Assembly (NCBI RefSeq): GCF_037975245.1
Contig: NC_092579.1
Span: 18,996,678 to 19,060,677, forward strand
Direction of reading: 5' to 3'
Length of the DNA: 64,000 nucleotides
Source of the DNA: Apostichopus japonicus
Lineage: Eukaryota; Echinodermata; Holothuroidea; Aspidochirotida; Stichopodidae
Part shown: positions 1 to 13,368 of the stretch, one piece after another
Position numbering within the stretch: the first letter of the stretch is position 1
How the letters are laid out: each line of letters starts with the position of its first letter
Program-made: the position numbers and the translations under genes
Notes under the pieces: model-generated
Told to the model about the DNA's origin: nothing
The model's database searches: none
What the model saw: the letters and a program-made list of their open reading frames with translations, nothing else

Positions 1-2858
1 AAAACTATGAATTTGTTCATTTCTATCACAATTATAACAAAATAGTAATTTCTTATTAAAAGTCAATAATTTCCAAAAATCAAATTAATAATTTAACAAA
101 TAATAATTTGAAGTACTATATAAAAATTATTTTTATTTTCATGGCCCTAAATAGGCTATTATTTATCCCATGTCAAGGTGACACTTAATTAAAAATTTCC
201 CAAAGCGGTAAATCAAGTTGATAAGCACTGCCATATAACGTTGTTTTTAAAAGAGAGTCACAAAGCTACATCAATTTACCTACCGCTCCAATTAAAAAGG
301 CTCACATGCTACAGCGAACTTAAACATGTCAGACATGGACTTTTTCTTGCAAACTATTTGCTGTCCCTAACAGGTTCCACAGCTGTTATATTAAGGAACT
401 TGTTCACTATCGTAGATAAAACTTAATACAAGGAGGGAGAGAGCGAGAGATCGAGAGACAGAAAGAGAGAAATGTTTGTCTTCCCTAATGTCAGTTTGAC
501 AACTCCATCACTTCATCTAAATTGGATGTATTTTTTACTAGAGTCAAGAAACCAAACTTTGACTACAAAAAAAAAGTTTTATCTACAAGAGGCATCAAAA
601 GTGGGAGGACGTCGAAATGTTAAGATCTTTCTCTGCAAATCTTGACGTAATTTTACCATTTTTTTGCAAAATACTGGAATTAATGACACTCTGAATGCGA
701 GTGTAATTATTCGTCGGTGAATTTATTTCTTTTCTGATTGGTCAGCAATCTCTGACTGCATCTGCTGATTTAGTATACAATATTACTCAAAGTCCCACCC
801 CCACCCCCACTCCCCTCACCCTGGCCTTTAAATTCCTTTTGTCATGCAAGATTTTACTTCCACTCAATACAGCTCAGGTTGACCTGATCATAATATAATT
901 ATTATATTAACATGCTATCGTTCTTCTGCTAATTAATGGTGGAGTATAAGAAAAGACAAAAAGGTAAAAAAGCAGGGGAAAAAAGACTCTAGTTTTTCCT
1001 GAAAACTTTCAACAAGTTTTGAAGAATTTGGAAGAGACTAAATTACATATTTTTTACCACAATCTTACTTATACTTATAGACCATCGGTGAAACACATTA
1101 CTTCATTTACGTACATACAGTAACAATTACTGCGCTGTCGTCCAAAACAAACAGAATCATAAACGACGTGATCAAAATCAAAGAGAAATATCACGTTTTT
1201 CTCTCGACGGTCAACTACTTTCGAATCGATGACAAATTATATAAATACGACGGCGATACTTCCCCGCGAATCCCCTTCGTTCCCCAACTCTCTTTAGAAT
1301 TTTTTTGGGCTAAAATGCATCGGGAGATTTTGGCTGAAGCTCGTCGTCGAGTGGATGTAATTACATGGCATATGGTAGCATTCATCTGGATACGATCACA
1401 TTACTGTCGATATCTATATCAGGGTATATAGTCAAGAGGCTTTCAAGTGGGGGTAAAGAATTGGTGCCAAACGAGGTCATAGAAGTAACACAGATTATAG
1501 ATTTGATCCAAAATACAGTCTGACCAAACCGACCGTGACATGAGAGCCGATTCTCTACTCTAGTTTGTTTTTTGTATCTGGCACCCAATGACTTCAAAAT
1601 AGGGCATTTAGACCATCATCATGTGTGTGATTAATGCCTATCATAGCTGGTCTTGGTTCAGGGTTTAAAAAAAAAAAAAAATTAAATCTATAATATTGGC
1701 CTAAAATATGCTAGAAAGTCTAAATAAATGGTCAGTCAAACCCCAAATTTCAAGATTCCTTCTAACGTCACCCTTTTTATAGCTTTCTGACTCATTGGGA
1801 AATTTTAGCGTAGAGACATGTACGCAAACTCCTAAGCCACATCTGTGAATGACATGGAAAGACAGAACCTCTGAGCAAGCACTTTTGAAAAAAGGAATTC
1901 AGCAATTTTAGCATTGTAAAAATTTTGGTCAGCTATTTCTACTGACCTTCAAATATATTTTATACAGTATATTTTGTACAGTTGTCTTTGAAAAGATTCA
2001 TTTATACTTTACAAGTACCAGGAATGCAACAATGACCCTGCTTTCTACAACTTTTTTGTTTCCTTTTTTTTCCTTCTTTAATCCCGGCACCTAGACTTAA
2101 ATTTGTCTATAACTCAATCATAGATGTGAAGATATAGTGGAAGTATGTCTGAGCGAAAAAGATGAGCGGTTTTAATAACTTTAGATGAAGCTCAAAAAAT
2201 TTCCGAGAATCCACTCAGACGACGAAGCTTGCTAAAAGCCTTAAAGTGTTGATTCAGCCGAGGAAAATGGGTTACATATCCAATTATGTAGACTAATCGC
2301 AAAATTACGTTTTGGCAAATTCATGATGGGCTGGCTTTATGAAGAAAATGTTACAGAGAGTGTAATAATAAGAGTGCTTGGACAGAAAACCAAACTGTCC
2401 TTGACGTTTCTGGGTAAATTTTCATATTCAACCACACATATTGTACAAACAGTACTGCATGGGTAAAAATAATTGCTTTCAAAGAAGCAACAGAACTCCC
2501 CCCCCCCAAAAAAAAAAAAATAAGGAGAAAAATAATGAAAACATTTAAAAAAAAAAACACAATTCAATAGATTAGGGAGGATGAGATGAGAAAAGATAGC
2601 AGAACTTACAAAAGGTAGCTTAAAATTTCATGGATATTGAGGATTTATTTCCTAATTTCTGAAACTTAAAAAAAGAAACCTTTGAGTTAAATTGGGAGAC
2701 ATAAAACCCTATGAATGATTTAGAAAAATAAAGTTGCCAAGTTATTGGAATCTAGAAGCCCGTCCTGAATCCTGTACACTTGGTTGATTTGAGTGCTTAC
2801 GTAGGATGGAGACAGGTATCGAGGAGAGGAATCCTGTTTCAAGCGATTGTGTAAAACA
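1..2858. other. No gene recognised; AT-rich non-coding DNA
   Basis: I see no exon with family similarity on either strand. The longest open frame (1168-1431, +) encodes a composition-driven peptide with no motif I recognise. The stretch holds A- and C-homopolymers (for example 2497-2520) and a GA-rich patch near 430-470. If STX8 extends to the left of the window, this DNA is its last intron; otherwise it is intergenic. Confidence 0.5.
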
Positions 2859-3230
2859 TAACTTTGGTAGGGTTCCCTTTCTTGCAGATATAATCCTATC
2901 AAAGAGCCTGAGATGATGAACATGAGGGCCTAATCATTTCCTTTAACAAACTCACATATATCTGAGTGTGGAAATTCTTTTCTTTTTTTTTAATAGTGAT
3001 ATATTCCACAAAAAAGGATGGACAGAAACTTAACTTTCGCAGGGTTCCCTTTCTTGAAGATATAAACCTATCAAAGAGTCTGAGATGATGAACATGAGGG
3101 AACTAATCATTTCCTTTTAACAAACTCACATTTCTGAGTGTGGACATTTCCATCCTTCCCACCCCCCTTCTTCCATTTTTTGCCAAAGCTGTCATAATTT
3201 TCACTTAAAGTAGTGATATGTTCCACAAAA
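2859..3230. repeat. Imperfect tandem duplication, about 160-200 bp per copy
   Basis: Copy A (about 2859-3015) and copy B (about 3031-3230) share the same order of blocks: 'agggttccctttcttg', then 'gatgatgaacatgaggg', 'ctaatcatttcctt', 'aacaaactcaca', 'ctgagtgtgga' and finally 'gtgatat.ttccacaaaa'. Copy B carries extra C/T-rich sequence in its second half. No coding potential is evident. Confidence 0.8.
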
Positions 3231-3756
3231 TTTGAATGCAAGTTGGTCAAATTAAGAAATTGATTTGTATTCAAATTTTGTGGCATACGTCACTCTTTGA
3301 AGTTATGTCATTTTTAGTGGCAACAAAAGAGACATTTTAATGTTGAAATAAAGAAGCAATGTTGTGATTTTAAACAAACATTCCTCTTTTAATCGTTACC
3401 GTACACGACGACAACAACGGGCAAATTGTGTCAATGAATTCATTTATCTGTTTTTCGGAATTAACACGGAAAGTGAGAACCGCTCTAATTTAATTCCATT
3501 GAAGCATTTAGTTTCACTTGATTTCGTAAATTTCAGATAAAAGGACTTTGAGTTTAAGGCAGGTCAGTTTTTTTTTTGTAGAGTTCTTTAATGGAACTTT
3601 TGCCTAGGGCAGAATTAGTTTAAGATCTATAGGGGGGAAGGTGGCCTATTTGATAATTACCAATTTAATGGTAGAGAGATCTTGTGATATATATGTTTTC
3701 TAAACCAATTTACCTCACCATTGGAATAAGAATCTGACAGAACGATAGAGAGAGAG

Positions 3757-3795
<39 letters not shown>

Positions 3796-6700
3796 GAAAT
3801 GGGTTCTAGTTACGGTAAAAAGGTAGGTTATTGGCACATACTAGACAATAATGGAATAAAGACTTTTGTTTACAAGGCAAGACCAAGAATAAAGAAAATT
3901 CGGTCAAATTTCTCACGGAACCGTTTTCGGTGATTGTGGGGGTAATAAAGGTGAGCAATACAAGATTCCTAAGAAAAACTTTTGCTCCATTTCTTTAGGG
4001 CTGTTTTGGTTATTTAAGACCAACAGATGGCACTGACACGAAGAAACAAGACCTTCTTGACTAGTCTGGGCATGCAGCGTACCTTGGAAGAGTACAAATA
4101 GATTGGCTTTACGTAGAAACAGAAATTACCACATTCTTGGCACTGCCATGATCAATAGGCGATTTAAATTATGGCATATTCATGGAATTACTTTAAGTCC
4201 CCCCCCACTCGGGACTGGCTTGGCTCATGATGACTTCTAGGAATTTCATTTCAATTTAAAATAATTTCACATTCTCAGACTAATAGATTAACATACAATT
4301 CAGCATGGTATATATTGTGAGTGGATGGTATCCATAGCAGATTGAGGGTACAATCTGCTGCCCAGAGATATGTAGGCCAGAAATTAAGCAAGACAGTATA
4401 GTTCAATAAGAAAAATATTCATGGTAAGTAGGTCTTTGTCTTAAGCGGAATCTTGGATACAAAAATAATCTATGTGGAAAGTTTTCAAATTTAACTGAAA
4501 TGAGGTGACAATTTAAAAAATAAGAATTTTGAATTATCTAACAGAAAAACGTCAATGTAGCCCAAAGAATGTCTGCCGAATTCTGTGATATAAGTCACAT
4601 ATCACGAAAGTTATGATTAATAATTAGTCCAATTAAATTAAACAAGCATACATCATCACCCAAAAATTTACCAAAGAGTTTAACAGCACAATTGACAATA
4701 ATGGAAAAATAAGAAAAAAAAAAGAAAAAAGAAAAAAAAAGAATCATAAACATACAGATCACAACTAATATTTTTTTAATAACAACAGCAATTACAATTA
4801 TAATAAATAAAAATCATAATAATCAAAATAATAATTATCATAATAATAATCATAAAAAAATGGGCACTTACAGGCATAATCAGCTAACAAGCAACACAAG
4901 AACATATTGCAAAATTGTAGCATTTCTTGTACATTGTGTACTTCCAATTTTTTCATTTTGATAAAACATTTTTCTTGCAGATCAACATTTCATGCATAAC
5001 CTGTCCCTCTTAGCAAACCACTAGCATCTCTCAAATTGCAAAGACCTCCCTTCTGACTCCGGATGGTTCAATAACCTGTCATAACGGTCAAATTTGACAG
5101 AGAGAGGAAATTTAACATTGGTTAAATCTTTTTTTTCTTTGGCCCAGAGGAAAGCTCATTTCACAAATGCAAGTGATGTTATTAAATTGACCGGGGGCAT
5201 GAAAAAAGGTATGACAACCCTGAAATGCTTGCTTTATTTAAACCCTTGTTTTTTGCATTCAAACTTTCACGTATTTTTGAACGGTCTGAAATTACAGAAA
5301 TAAACATCATTTTGACACTTGTCCAAACTTGCAAGCATTTTCTTTTAATGGTCTGATATTACAGAAATGAACACAAAGTGTTTTTCGACAATGGGCCATC
5401 CAATTCTTCACTGATGGCTACCTCGCTGTATGAGACTACATAACATCTGCTTAATACTGTAGTTTTACTGTATTTTCTTTCAAAGGGGTGCACTATCATA
5501 AAAAAAGTGTTTTACCACAGTAAATGCCATCACTAGTGTAATGATGTTTTATAACTGTTCATGACGAAACATAAAAAATAATCGTTTGCTAGTCTCGCCA
5601 CAGCAATGATATTGATATTAAAGTCACTTCCAAACACTATATCCACAAAGTAACCATAACCCAATATACAATCTTAAGAAATTTGAACGGAAATGTCATT
5701 AAACTCATCAGTATTAACCACAAATTAAAGCATAAAGTACTTTCCTAGAGGATATGATCCTCCAGTTTATTGGCTGAGCCAATTAAGGATAATTAAAATA
5801 TTTAAATATCCCAGTGTGGATAAAATACTTACGTGGCAGTAAAAATACTTTTAAATAAATTTGAACAAGGGCGACCGTTATCTGACTTTCTAGCATATTT
5901 GGGTGTCAATATACTAATGACCTTTACAGCTACAACATCAAATCCCCCCACCCCTACCCCACCCCCATGTTTGTGCATATGCAAAGTACTTATTGAAAAA
6001 GAAAACGAAAATTCTTCATGGGTAATAGTCAACTTACGATCACAGGGACCAAATTTTGAAACAGAATTTTAATCCTCACACTTCATCCTTTTAAAAAAAA
6101 CATATTTTCTGGCTTTTACATAATCAGTAAATAAATCTTCTGTTCTGATCAGAAAATATTTGCATTGAAGGGTCATGTGACAGCTTTGTTGTTTCATGCT
6201 TACAGTCTACAGTGATGAACATCTGCTTTTGTTTGTTAATATTGTTCTATAACACAGCTCTTCCAGCTGCTAGACTGTTAAAATTGATCACTTTGAAATT
6301 TTTTTCTCCAAAAGCAACTTGAAATGGTCTCTGGGGATTGGAGGTACTGTACTGTTCTAGCGTTTTTACGCAAGATTGGATGATATAGAGGGCGCTAATA
6401 CAGTATTACAAACTGTCTCGGTATTATTACTATTTACAGTCGTTATTTACCATGTATTTTATCATGAAGTTTGGCTTATGGAGAAGGGAAGGGGGGGGAA
6501 AAAAAATTCATAAAAAAGAAGATTTTTCTTACATGCTAGAGTATACTGCATATCTGCAGGAAGTAGTTCGACCAAACCGATGTAAAATCTGTGTTGTAAA
6601 AAGAGGAGTCCTAGGCGTTGGAAATAGTTTTTATTAACAAATTCTTCGGCTTAAGGACATCTCCTATTGATGTACCCTCCCGATCTGGCACATGTTACTC

Positions 6701-9700
6701 TTTTAATAAGTGGAATGACGGCGCAGAAATCTTTTGCATTGATATAATGAAGTTCCGTTTTCCAAAATTATCATCGGAGAGTTTTCCAGCTCGACCTTTT
6801 CCTCCTTTTTCACGGTCAATGATACATGGGAGAGATGTATCCGTGAAGTTCATCATTTTTCTCCCCCTTTTTTTACTTTGATGAATTCATCCCTTGGTGA
6901 CTCAATGATACAGAATGACTTAATGCTGTGTTACTGACCTAATTCTTGACACTATGCTTGTCTTTAGGGAAAGGATTTATACGCATAAGATGTTCTATCC
7001 CTACTGAGCCTTGTTAAAATGTTAATCTGTATGTAGCTTTCATTTTAAATGGGGGGGGGGGAGGGGGAACAGGAAAGAGAAAGAAAACATAGGAAAGTGG
7101 GGCCAAGAGGGGTTAGGGAAAGAAAAAAAGAAACCGCCATCAGAAAACAGAAAAAAAGAAGAAAAAAGGTTGATGTAACTTTGGTAAGCTTGAAATGTTA
7201 AAGGCGACTCCATACATGACCGGACTAACTCTTTAAAAGTACATTTATCTAAAGTATTCAGTTTCTTCCATTTTTTTCACTTTTCCAGAAGGATATAGCT
7301 CATAGACAAAAGTTTATATTTGGAATGGTGGTTTGAAACAAGACAAATTGATAATGAACCAATAAATATACAGAAAAACCTAACAAAATTATAGAATTTC
7401 GGTCAGTTTACAGGTCATGTTTGCATTGTAGATCTATAATACCAAATATTTTTAAATTTCGTAGAAACTGTTTGAGACTCTCCTCGGAGAGTAATTAAAA
7501 GTATTGATAATGAAAACAAAGATGTCCCCTTTCGTTATTCAGGGCTAGGTTATTTAAGTGTTCATCCAATACATACATACATCTCCATCAGAATTGCAGT
7601 ACAATGGAGCTCAATAAATCAATTATTTAAGTTTTCATTTAAAATTGATCAAAAAATCAAAAAACCGTCTATTTCTATGGGCTTGCAAATTAATGAAACA
7701 ATGTTAATGTTTACAACTAACTCAATCAAAATTGTTTATAACTCATTACTTAGCAATTATTTTAGTGAAACATATTTAGTAGTCCTGAAGTTATGTTTTA
7801 ATTTATTCAATTTGGTATCCTATTTGGAGAAAATACTCGTATACTGAAAAATCTCCACAGACTTACTAAAGCGTTATGCCACTCAAATTTAGACACATGT
7901 ACATCTTGTACACATAGAAATATGCAAACAACCATGAACAAAAAAAAGACGAAAAAATTGTGTCTCACAGGCTTAATACTTTAAGAAAAAGGAGAGATGG
8001 CTGTAATACTAGAAGATAAAGTATCTATTGATGAAGGGGGCCCTTAGTTTCCCTTTCTATCACAATCACATACAAATAAGTTAACTTCATATCTAAGATT
8101 CAACATCCAGGGCACCAAAATCAAAATGGCTGACATTTTAACTTTATGTCGATTTCTTTTAATGTGTCAAGTATTCTGTACAGCAGCTTGGCCATCTACA
8201 GTATCTACTTTAGTCTTTTTTTTTTAGTTTTATGATTACAGCCATATCTTGGTTTCTCTCTCTACTTTTACTGAAGACGCATCCATGAGGGAGATGAGAG
8301 GCGATGCCGAAGTGAAGAATCGATGCGGTCTTGTTTATGAGATGAAGAACCTAAACCACATGGGAACGCGGTATTAAATAAAGGATACGGTATTATACGG
8401 TCATATCACCCGAGGAGATTGGATGAAATTCAATCCCGTCGTTTTGAGACAATTTACCATCCTGACGTGCATGAGCATTATACATGATTAAAAAAGACCT
8501 AAACATTCTTTCACAGAAATGATTACTTTCTACCCCCCTCCCCCCCCCCCCCTTTCAGACTATATAAAGAAATATCAGGCAGACAGCATGAGAGAATGAT
8601 CTACCAATATATATATATATATATTTTTTTATTTTTTCCTGGACTACTCTTAGCTCATTGGATTGATAAAATGTGCCAGATGAGATAACGATGCAGACAC
8701 ATTGATCTGCGATCAATGGCCTTATTCTATGTTATCACTCGAGACAAAGTATGAGAACTGTAATGAATGCTAGAGAGAAAGAGAGAAGAGAAAGAAATAA
8801 AATACAAGAACGGGTAGTAGAGAAACAGGGATAGTGATAGTCAATATATAGTTACTTTACATCACAAAGTGCTGGATAGGGGCCTCTTGATTGATGTAGG
8901 GTAGTTTTCATCAATTCTGCAGGTTGAACTTGGCACAATATCCCAGAAAGTTACCAATCATTACTACTGAGAAAGGTTTTTAGCACTTCTTGTGCAGTCA
9001 GTTCTCCTTAGATGCACTAAAGTATATAAACAGAATAAGATGCATATATATATACCATAGAATTCACAAATCAATTTTGAGAAATCAATCCAAGCGGCTA
9101 GTCAGCAGACTTCAGCTGCCTATAGCTAGTAGTCTTGTAGGCTACATATTGGCAATCCTAACGGCTTGTTGGGAAGAGACAATCAACCAACCCAATCTTT
9201 GTATATATATTTGTCTAGAGAGAGTCCTTAGGGGCTGGATATAGTTTATTAACTTGCAAATCTGAGGCAAAGTTTGAGTACTGAGATGAATGAACTGAAA
9301 TGTATCGAAAATGGTAAAAAAAAAAAAAAAAATGTTGCATCTCCATGACACAAAGGTTCTCCCTGCTGTACCTTCCCACCAATTTTTAGGAAAATCGACA
9401 CAGTTGTTTAGGAGGACTTTTTGGCACATATTGTACACACACAGACACACACAAGCACAGACACATTTTGACCCCTCCCGCAGTCATGGACTTTTGGTCA
9501 CCTGGTGTGATCCTCCGAGGGTACAGTAGATACTCAGGAAAATGAACAATTACCATGGCAACTGTTTCTATGGCAACTGACATAGCTGTATATTGCCCAC
9601 TGGCAAAGGAATTACAATATGTCATCCTCCCTATGGGAGTGATGAGATAATAAATAAATATATAAATAAAGAAATAGGAAGAGATAAAAACATACATAGA

Positions 9701-11205
9701 CGATGACAGTAGTTGTACAAAGAACATTTCTATAAATGCAAGATTGCACAAGTACCTTTCACTTATAAATGCTGCTCATAATTATTTAAAAAATTAAATA
9801 TTGTCTAACTATACTTTTACACAACAGTGACAGATGGCACAGAGCATGGGTAACAGGGCCGGGTCAGCTGGGTGGTTGATAACCTTGACTATAGTCAGCT
9901 CATTTTAGAAAATAAGAAGATGAAAAGTAACCTTTGACCTTTGACAGAGTGCTTTTACACTTAAAAATTTGGATGTACAAACTAGGCATGAACTTCAACC
10001 TTTACTTTCAGGGTTCACATATTTATTCTTGGGGGGGGGGGGTGGGGGAGGAGGAGGGGAGGTTGGAGTCAACAATGTAATTATCAATTACATGATTTGA
10101 CATAATGAGTCCATTAGGATCTTTATCTAAGAAATCTGAAAAAAAACACATCTACAGAATACAAAACAGAATTGGGACACAACAACAACCAAATTTTGAT
10201 AAATGAACGGTGTCTTAAGAATGTTTCTCTGTAATAGAATAAATGAAAAAATTAGAGATCATAATCCAAATGCAATTGTGTGACATTAATTAAAAAAAAA
10301 AAACACTTTTCTATTCAACTTTAACAGAAACTGACACTTTCTGCAAAAAGATTCCCTATTGTACCCATTAATAATTTTACAACTACGGGACTTTCATACT
10401 TCGACTTTCACCTTAAATCTGAACTCTGCTTACACAAATCAAAGGGCTTAGCAACCAGCCTTGCCAACCATTCAAGTCATATAAAATTGGATCATTTCTA
10501 GTTTCTTACAGGCTTATGGTACCAATTTCCCTCCACAACCTATGAACAAAATGTCGCAACTTTAAAAGCACCACTGAAAAAAATGGTGAAAATGGTAGCG
10601 CTTGTTTTTGCAAAGATGGAGAGATGAAACTGACAAAAAACAACCCTGAAAATTTCACCATTTGGTCAACTGACAAGTAGGTCACAATGTAAAAACTGGT
10701 AATACCCATCTGAACTTTCTGGTATTTTGTCCAAAGTACAAAGGTTTTCAATTCCTGGTTCTCCTCCCCTAATATGAAGGCACGGTGCAAAGGTAGCATT
10801 TAATCTGCCGATTAACCCCTCAGATCAACCATCACATTGCCACTAAAAATACTGTCAAAGTTTTTTATTTCCACCTAATGGCACAACAGTAATAATTTTA
10901 CATAAAATTCCAAAGATATTTCGTTCATGTCAAAAGGTGGCAAAAAAGAAAAAAAAACTGCCAGGAAGTGTCTCCACATGGGCATTCAAAAATGTAATAA
11001 AGTTGAAAAAAAAGAAAAAAGTTGAAAATACTTAACATTTGTACTTCACCACATTATTTTCTATAGTAATAAATCAATATCTATATCTTGCCAAAGTCAT
11101 ACCTCAATACAAGGATTCTATTTTGGACCCACCATTGGATAGAATATTACACAATGAAAATTCCACCAGTATTTACAACAACAACCACAACATAACTTTT
11201 TTTTC
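3231..11205. other. Gene-free stretch with simple repeats
   Basis: No exon is recognisable. Simple sequence is frequent: a GA run followed by a long A tract (about 3744-3796), an AT-rich trinucleotide-like patch (4796-4860), a G run (7052-7062), a C run (8525-8552), an AT dinucleotide run (8606-8624), a CA-rich run (9436-9465) and a G run (10031-10042). A short local duplication occurs near 5280-5385 ('tctga.attacagaaat' twice). Open frames here are short and lack family motifs. I looked on the minus strand for the missing STX8 C-terminal exon and did not find it. Confidence 0.5.
3744..3796. repeat. (GA)n/(A)n simple repeat
   Basis: A short run of GA dinucleotides passes directly into an uninterrupted A tract of about 30 bases, followed by an A/G-rich end. 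It could be the tail of an old retroposon, but no body is recognisable next to it. Confidence 0.8.
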
Positions 11206-11325
11206 AGATTATGTATGTATGTATTTTAGATCCTCCTGCAAGCAGGAACACGCGAAGAAGCCTCATTGGCTTATCAAAGCTGCAAGCTGACCAAAATCAG
11301 TTTTTTAACGCCCATGTACAGCTTT
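11206..11325 (-). mobile_element. Truncated SINE fragment, same family as 12718-12972
   Basis: The segment begins with a short TATG/TGTA repeat tail and continues with blocks shared with the element at 12718-12972: 'gatc.tcc.gcaagcagg', 'gcaagctgacc.aa', 'taacg.ccatgt'. Only the 3' portion of the element is present. The tRNA-like head with its B box is missing, so this is a truncated copy in the same orientation. Confidence 0.65.
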
Positions 11326-11649
11326 GTCTTCTTAGAAACTCTTAAAGGGACTTATAGCGAGAGAATGAACATAAGAATAAAAAAATTTACTGTCATTTTG
11401 TGAACTGGAGTGGTGTTTATAAGCTGACGTAAATCAACATGCCATTAACTATCCAAGAAAGATATTCCAAATGCATCACACTTCATGCCATGAAAAGGTT
11501 CAAACCATTACAAGTTTTTATGCAACCAAATAAGATATGTAAAATACTCATGGATGCATTTTGTAACAATCTAGTTCTGTATTTTATGCCACCCTTTAGT
11601 TTACTTGAAAACACTGTGTTAGTGACACCAAAGTGTTTCTACTTTAGCC

Positions 11650-12035
11650 TGGGCCTTATTATGCAGGTAATATGACTTCAGCCATGCAAGTAACATGACT
11701 TCAGCTTCACCCTTTAATATTATGAAGGTAATATGACCTCAGCTTTAATCTTACTGTGCAGGTAACCCTTTAACCTTTAATATTATGCAGGTAACATGAC
11801 TTCAGTTTCTACCTTAAATATTTTACAGGTAAAACATGACTTAAGTTTCAACATTTAATATTATGCAGGTAACATGACCTCAGCTTCAATCGTATCTTGC
11901 AGGTATTAAACCCTTCAACCATTAATATTTTGCAGGTAACCTGAGTTGAGCTTCAACCTTTAATATTATGCAGGTAACATGACTTGTGCTTCAACCTTTA
12001 ATGTTATGCAGGTAACTTGACCTCAGTTTCAACCT
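11650..12035. repeat. Minisatellite with ~40-bp unit containing CAGGTAA
   Basis: About nine diverged copies of a unit of roughly 40 bp are arranged head to tail. The core is 'ttatgcaggtaacatgac' followed by 'ttcagcttcaacctttaa'. Each unit carries CAGGTA or a close variant. Copies differ by single substitutions and small indels. The array lies in the probable last intron of STX8 or in intergenic DNA. Confidence 0.85.
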
Positions 12036-12717
12036 AGGCACATGATAATTTACTGGTTATTTCAGCATTATGTTAATTGTGATCACACTCACTTTATTGG
12101 TTTGTACATGAGTGTTTATTTGCAGTGCCACTTTCGGCTTTAAAGTGGAAAAGTGCCTAATAAAGGGAAAAAGGGGAAAGTGCCTACATTATATGGAAAT
12201 GTTGTTAGACATTTTTGGCATATTGAAATGTTTAACAACTTTACCAAAATTGATCACATCAAAAGTTGTGGAACCAGAACACCAAAGAGTCTTGTTTGAT
12301 CACCTGATAATATGACGTCATTGGTGTGATAAATTCAACTATACTGTGTCAAGTGTGCATTCACACATGGTCATTTTGAAGTCCTTAAATTAAGTTACTA
12401 TTCCAGAGAAACAATTATAGATGCGTGTGAAAGCAGTAATGCTATGTCAGACAGAGTCAGCTTTTCCAAACTTTGTCAAACCAAGCCAGTTTGAGGATTG
12501 AATTTGTGTTGTATAACTCAGAGAGTGTTTAACTTCTCAAAACAAGCTGTCATCTACACGCTGACTCTAATGTTTCAAGCCTTCAAACTTCAAAGGAAGA
12601 AATGATAGCTTTCAGACAATCAAATTTCCACAATGGCTGTCGAATAGGTAGGAAATAGTTTAAAAAAATAGTATTCGCAAACAGTCTAATCTCATGTCTA
12701 GTTGTTTCTCCCTTTCA

Positions 12718-12972
12718 TGGTCAAGGCTGACATGTATGTATGTATGTATATGTGATCTTCCCGCAAGCAGGTACTCGCCAAAGATGCCATGGAGTCTTAT
12801 AGACTCGCAAGCTGACCGAAGCCAATCTCTCGGCACACATCCATTTAACGTCCATGTCAGGAAGTTGTTATTGAACAACACCCTTGCCAGACGACACACA
12901 TTGCTGTCGGCGGGGAATCGAACCGGGGATCTCATGACTGGGAGACGCCGGCGTTAACCACTAGGCTATACA
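12718..12972 (-). mobile_element. tRNA-derived SINE, family 1, minus orientation
   Basis: Read on the minus strand the element starts with a tRNA-like head: an A-box-like segment at 12970-12951 ('tatagcctagtggttaacg') and a perfect B box GGTTCGATTCC at 12924-12914. A unique body follows and the element ends in a (TGTA)n tail near 12734-12752. This layout is the standard one for tRNA-derived SINEs. A truncated relative lies at 11206-11325. The open frames in this region are fortuitous. Confidence 0.85.
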
Positions 12973-13049
12973 CTATACACTTTGCCATGACTACCCCATC
13001 CAGATTTCTTGCTGTAGGGTTAGGAAAGGCCTACAGCTGTTTCATACTT

Positions 13050-13368
13050 TTGAGAGCGTGGTGGCCAATTGGCTAAGGCATCGGACTTGTGTTCCAAGGA
13101 TCACTGGTTCGATTCCTGCCTAGTTCATTACGTTGTGTCCCTTGGGCAAGATGCTTTATCTCAATTGCTTCTCTCCACCCAGGGGTTATTAAATGGGTAC
13201 CTGTAAGGTAACTTGTCATTGGGCGCAGTATATAACTGCAGCCAACTGGAGGGGTTATCTCTGGGACAGGTTATCATTGACCAAGGTTAATATAACGTCT
13301 GTAAAGCGCTTTGAAACCGTTCGCTGGTATAAAGTGCTATATAAATCAGACAATTTTTATTATTGTAC
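13050..13368 (+). mobile_element. tRNA-derived SINE, family 2, plus orientation
   Basis: The tRNA-like head has an A-box-like segment at about 13061-13079 ('gtggccaattggctaaggc') and a B box GGTTCGATTCC at 13106-13116. The body continues through 'ttgggcaagatgctttatct' and ends in 'gtaaagcgctttgaaacc', 'tataaagtgctatataaat' and an ATT-rich tail. A second full-length copy lies in inverted orientation at 15642-15961, and a fragment with a similar 3' tail lies at about 61570-61665. The open frame spanning 13193-13720 is a by-product. Confidence 0.92.

Noticed and set aside
1168-1431. 87-codon plus-strand frame, and the overlapping minus frame 1382-1597
   Set aside because: No recognisable domain, no splice context, and no neighbouring exons to extend them.
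10506-10799. 97-codon minus-strand frame examined as a possible STX8 C-terminal exon
   Set aside because: No SNARE heptads, no hydrophobic anchor at the end, and no acceptor in the required phase.
12914-12970. tRNA gene candidate with A and B boxes on the minus strand
   Set aside because: The boxes belong to a SINE head; the sequence does not fold into a full cloverleaf by eye and continues into a SINE body with a (TGTA)n tail.
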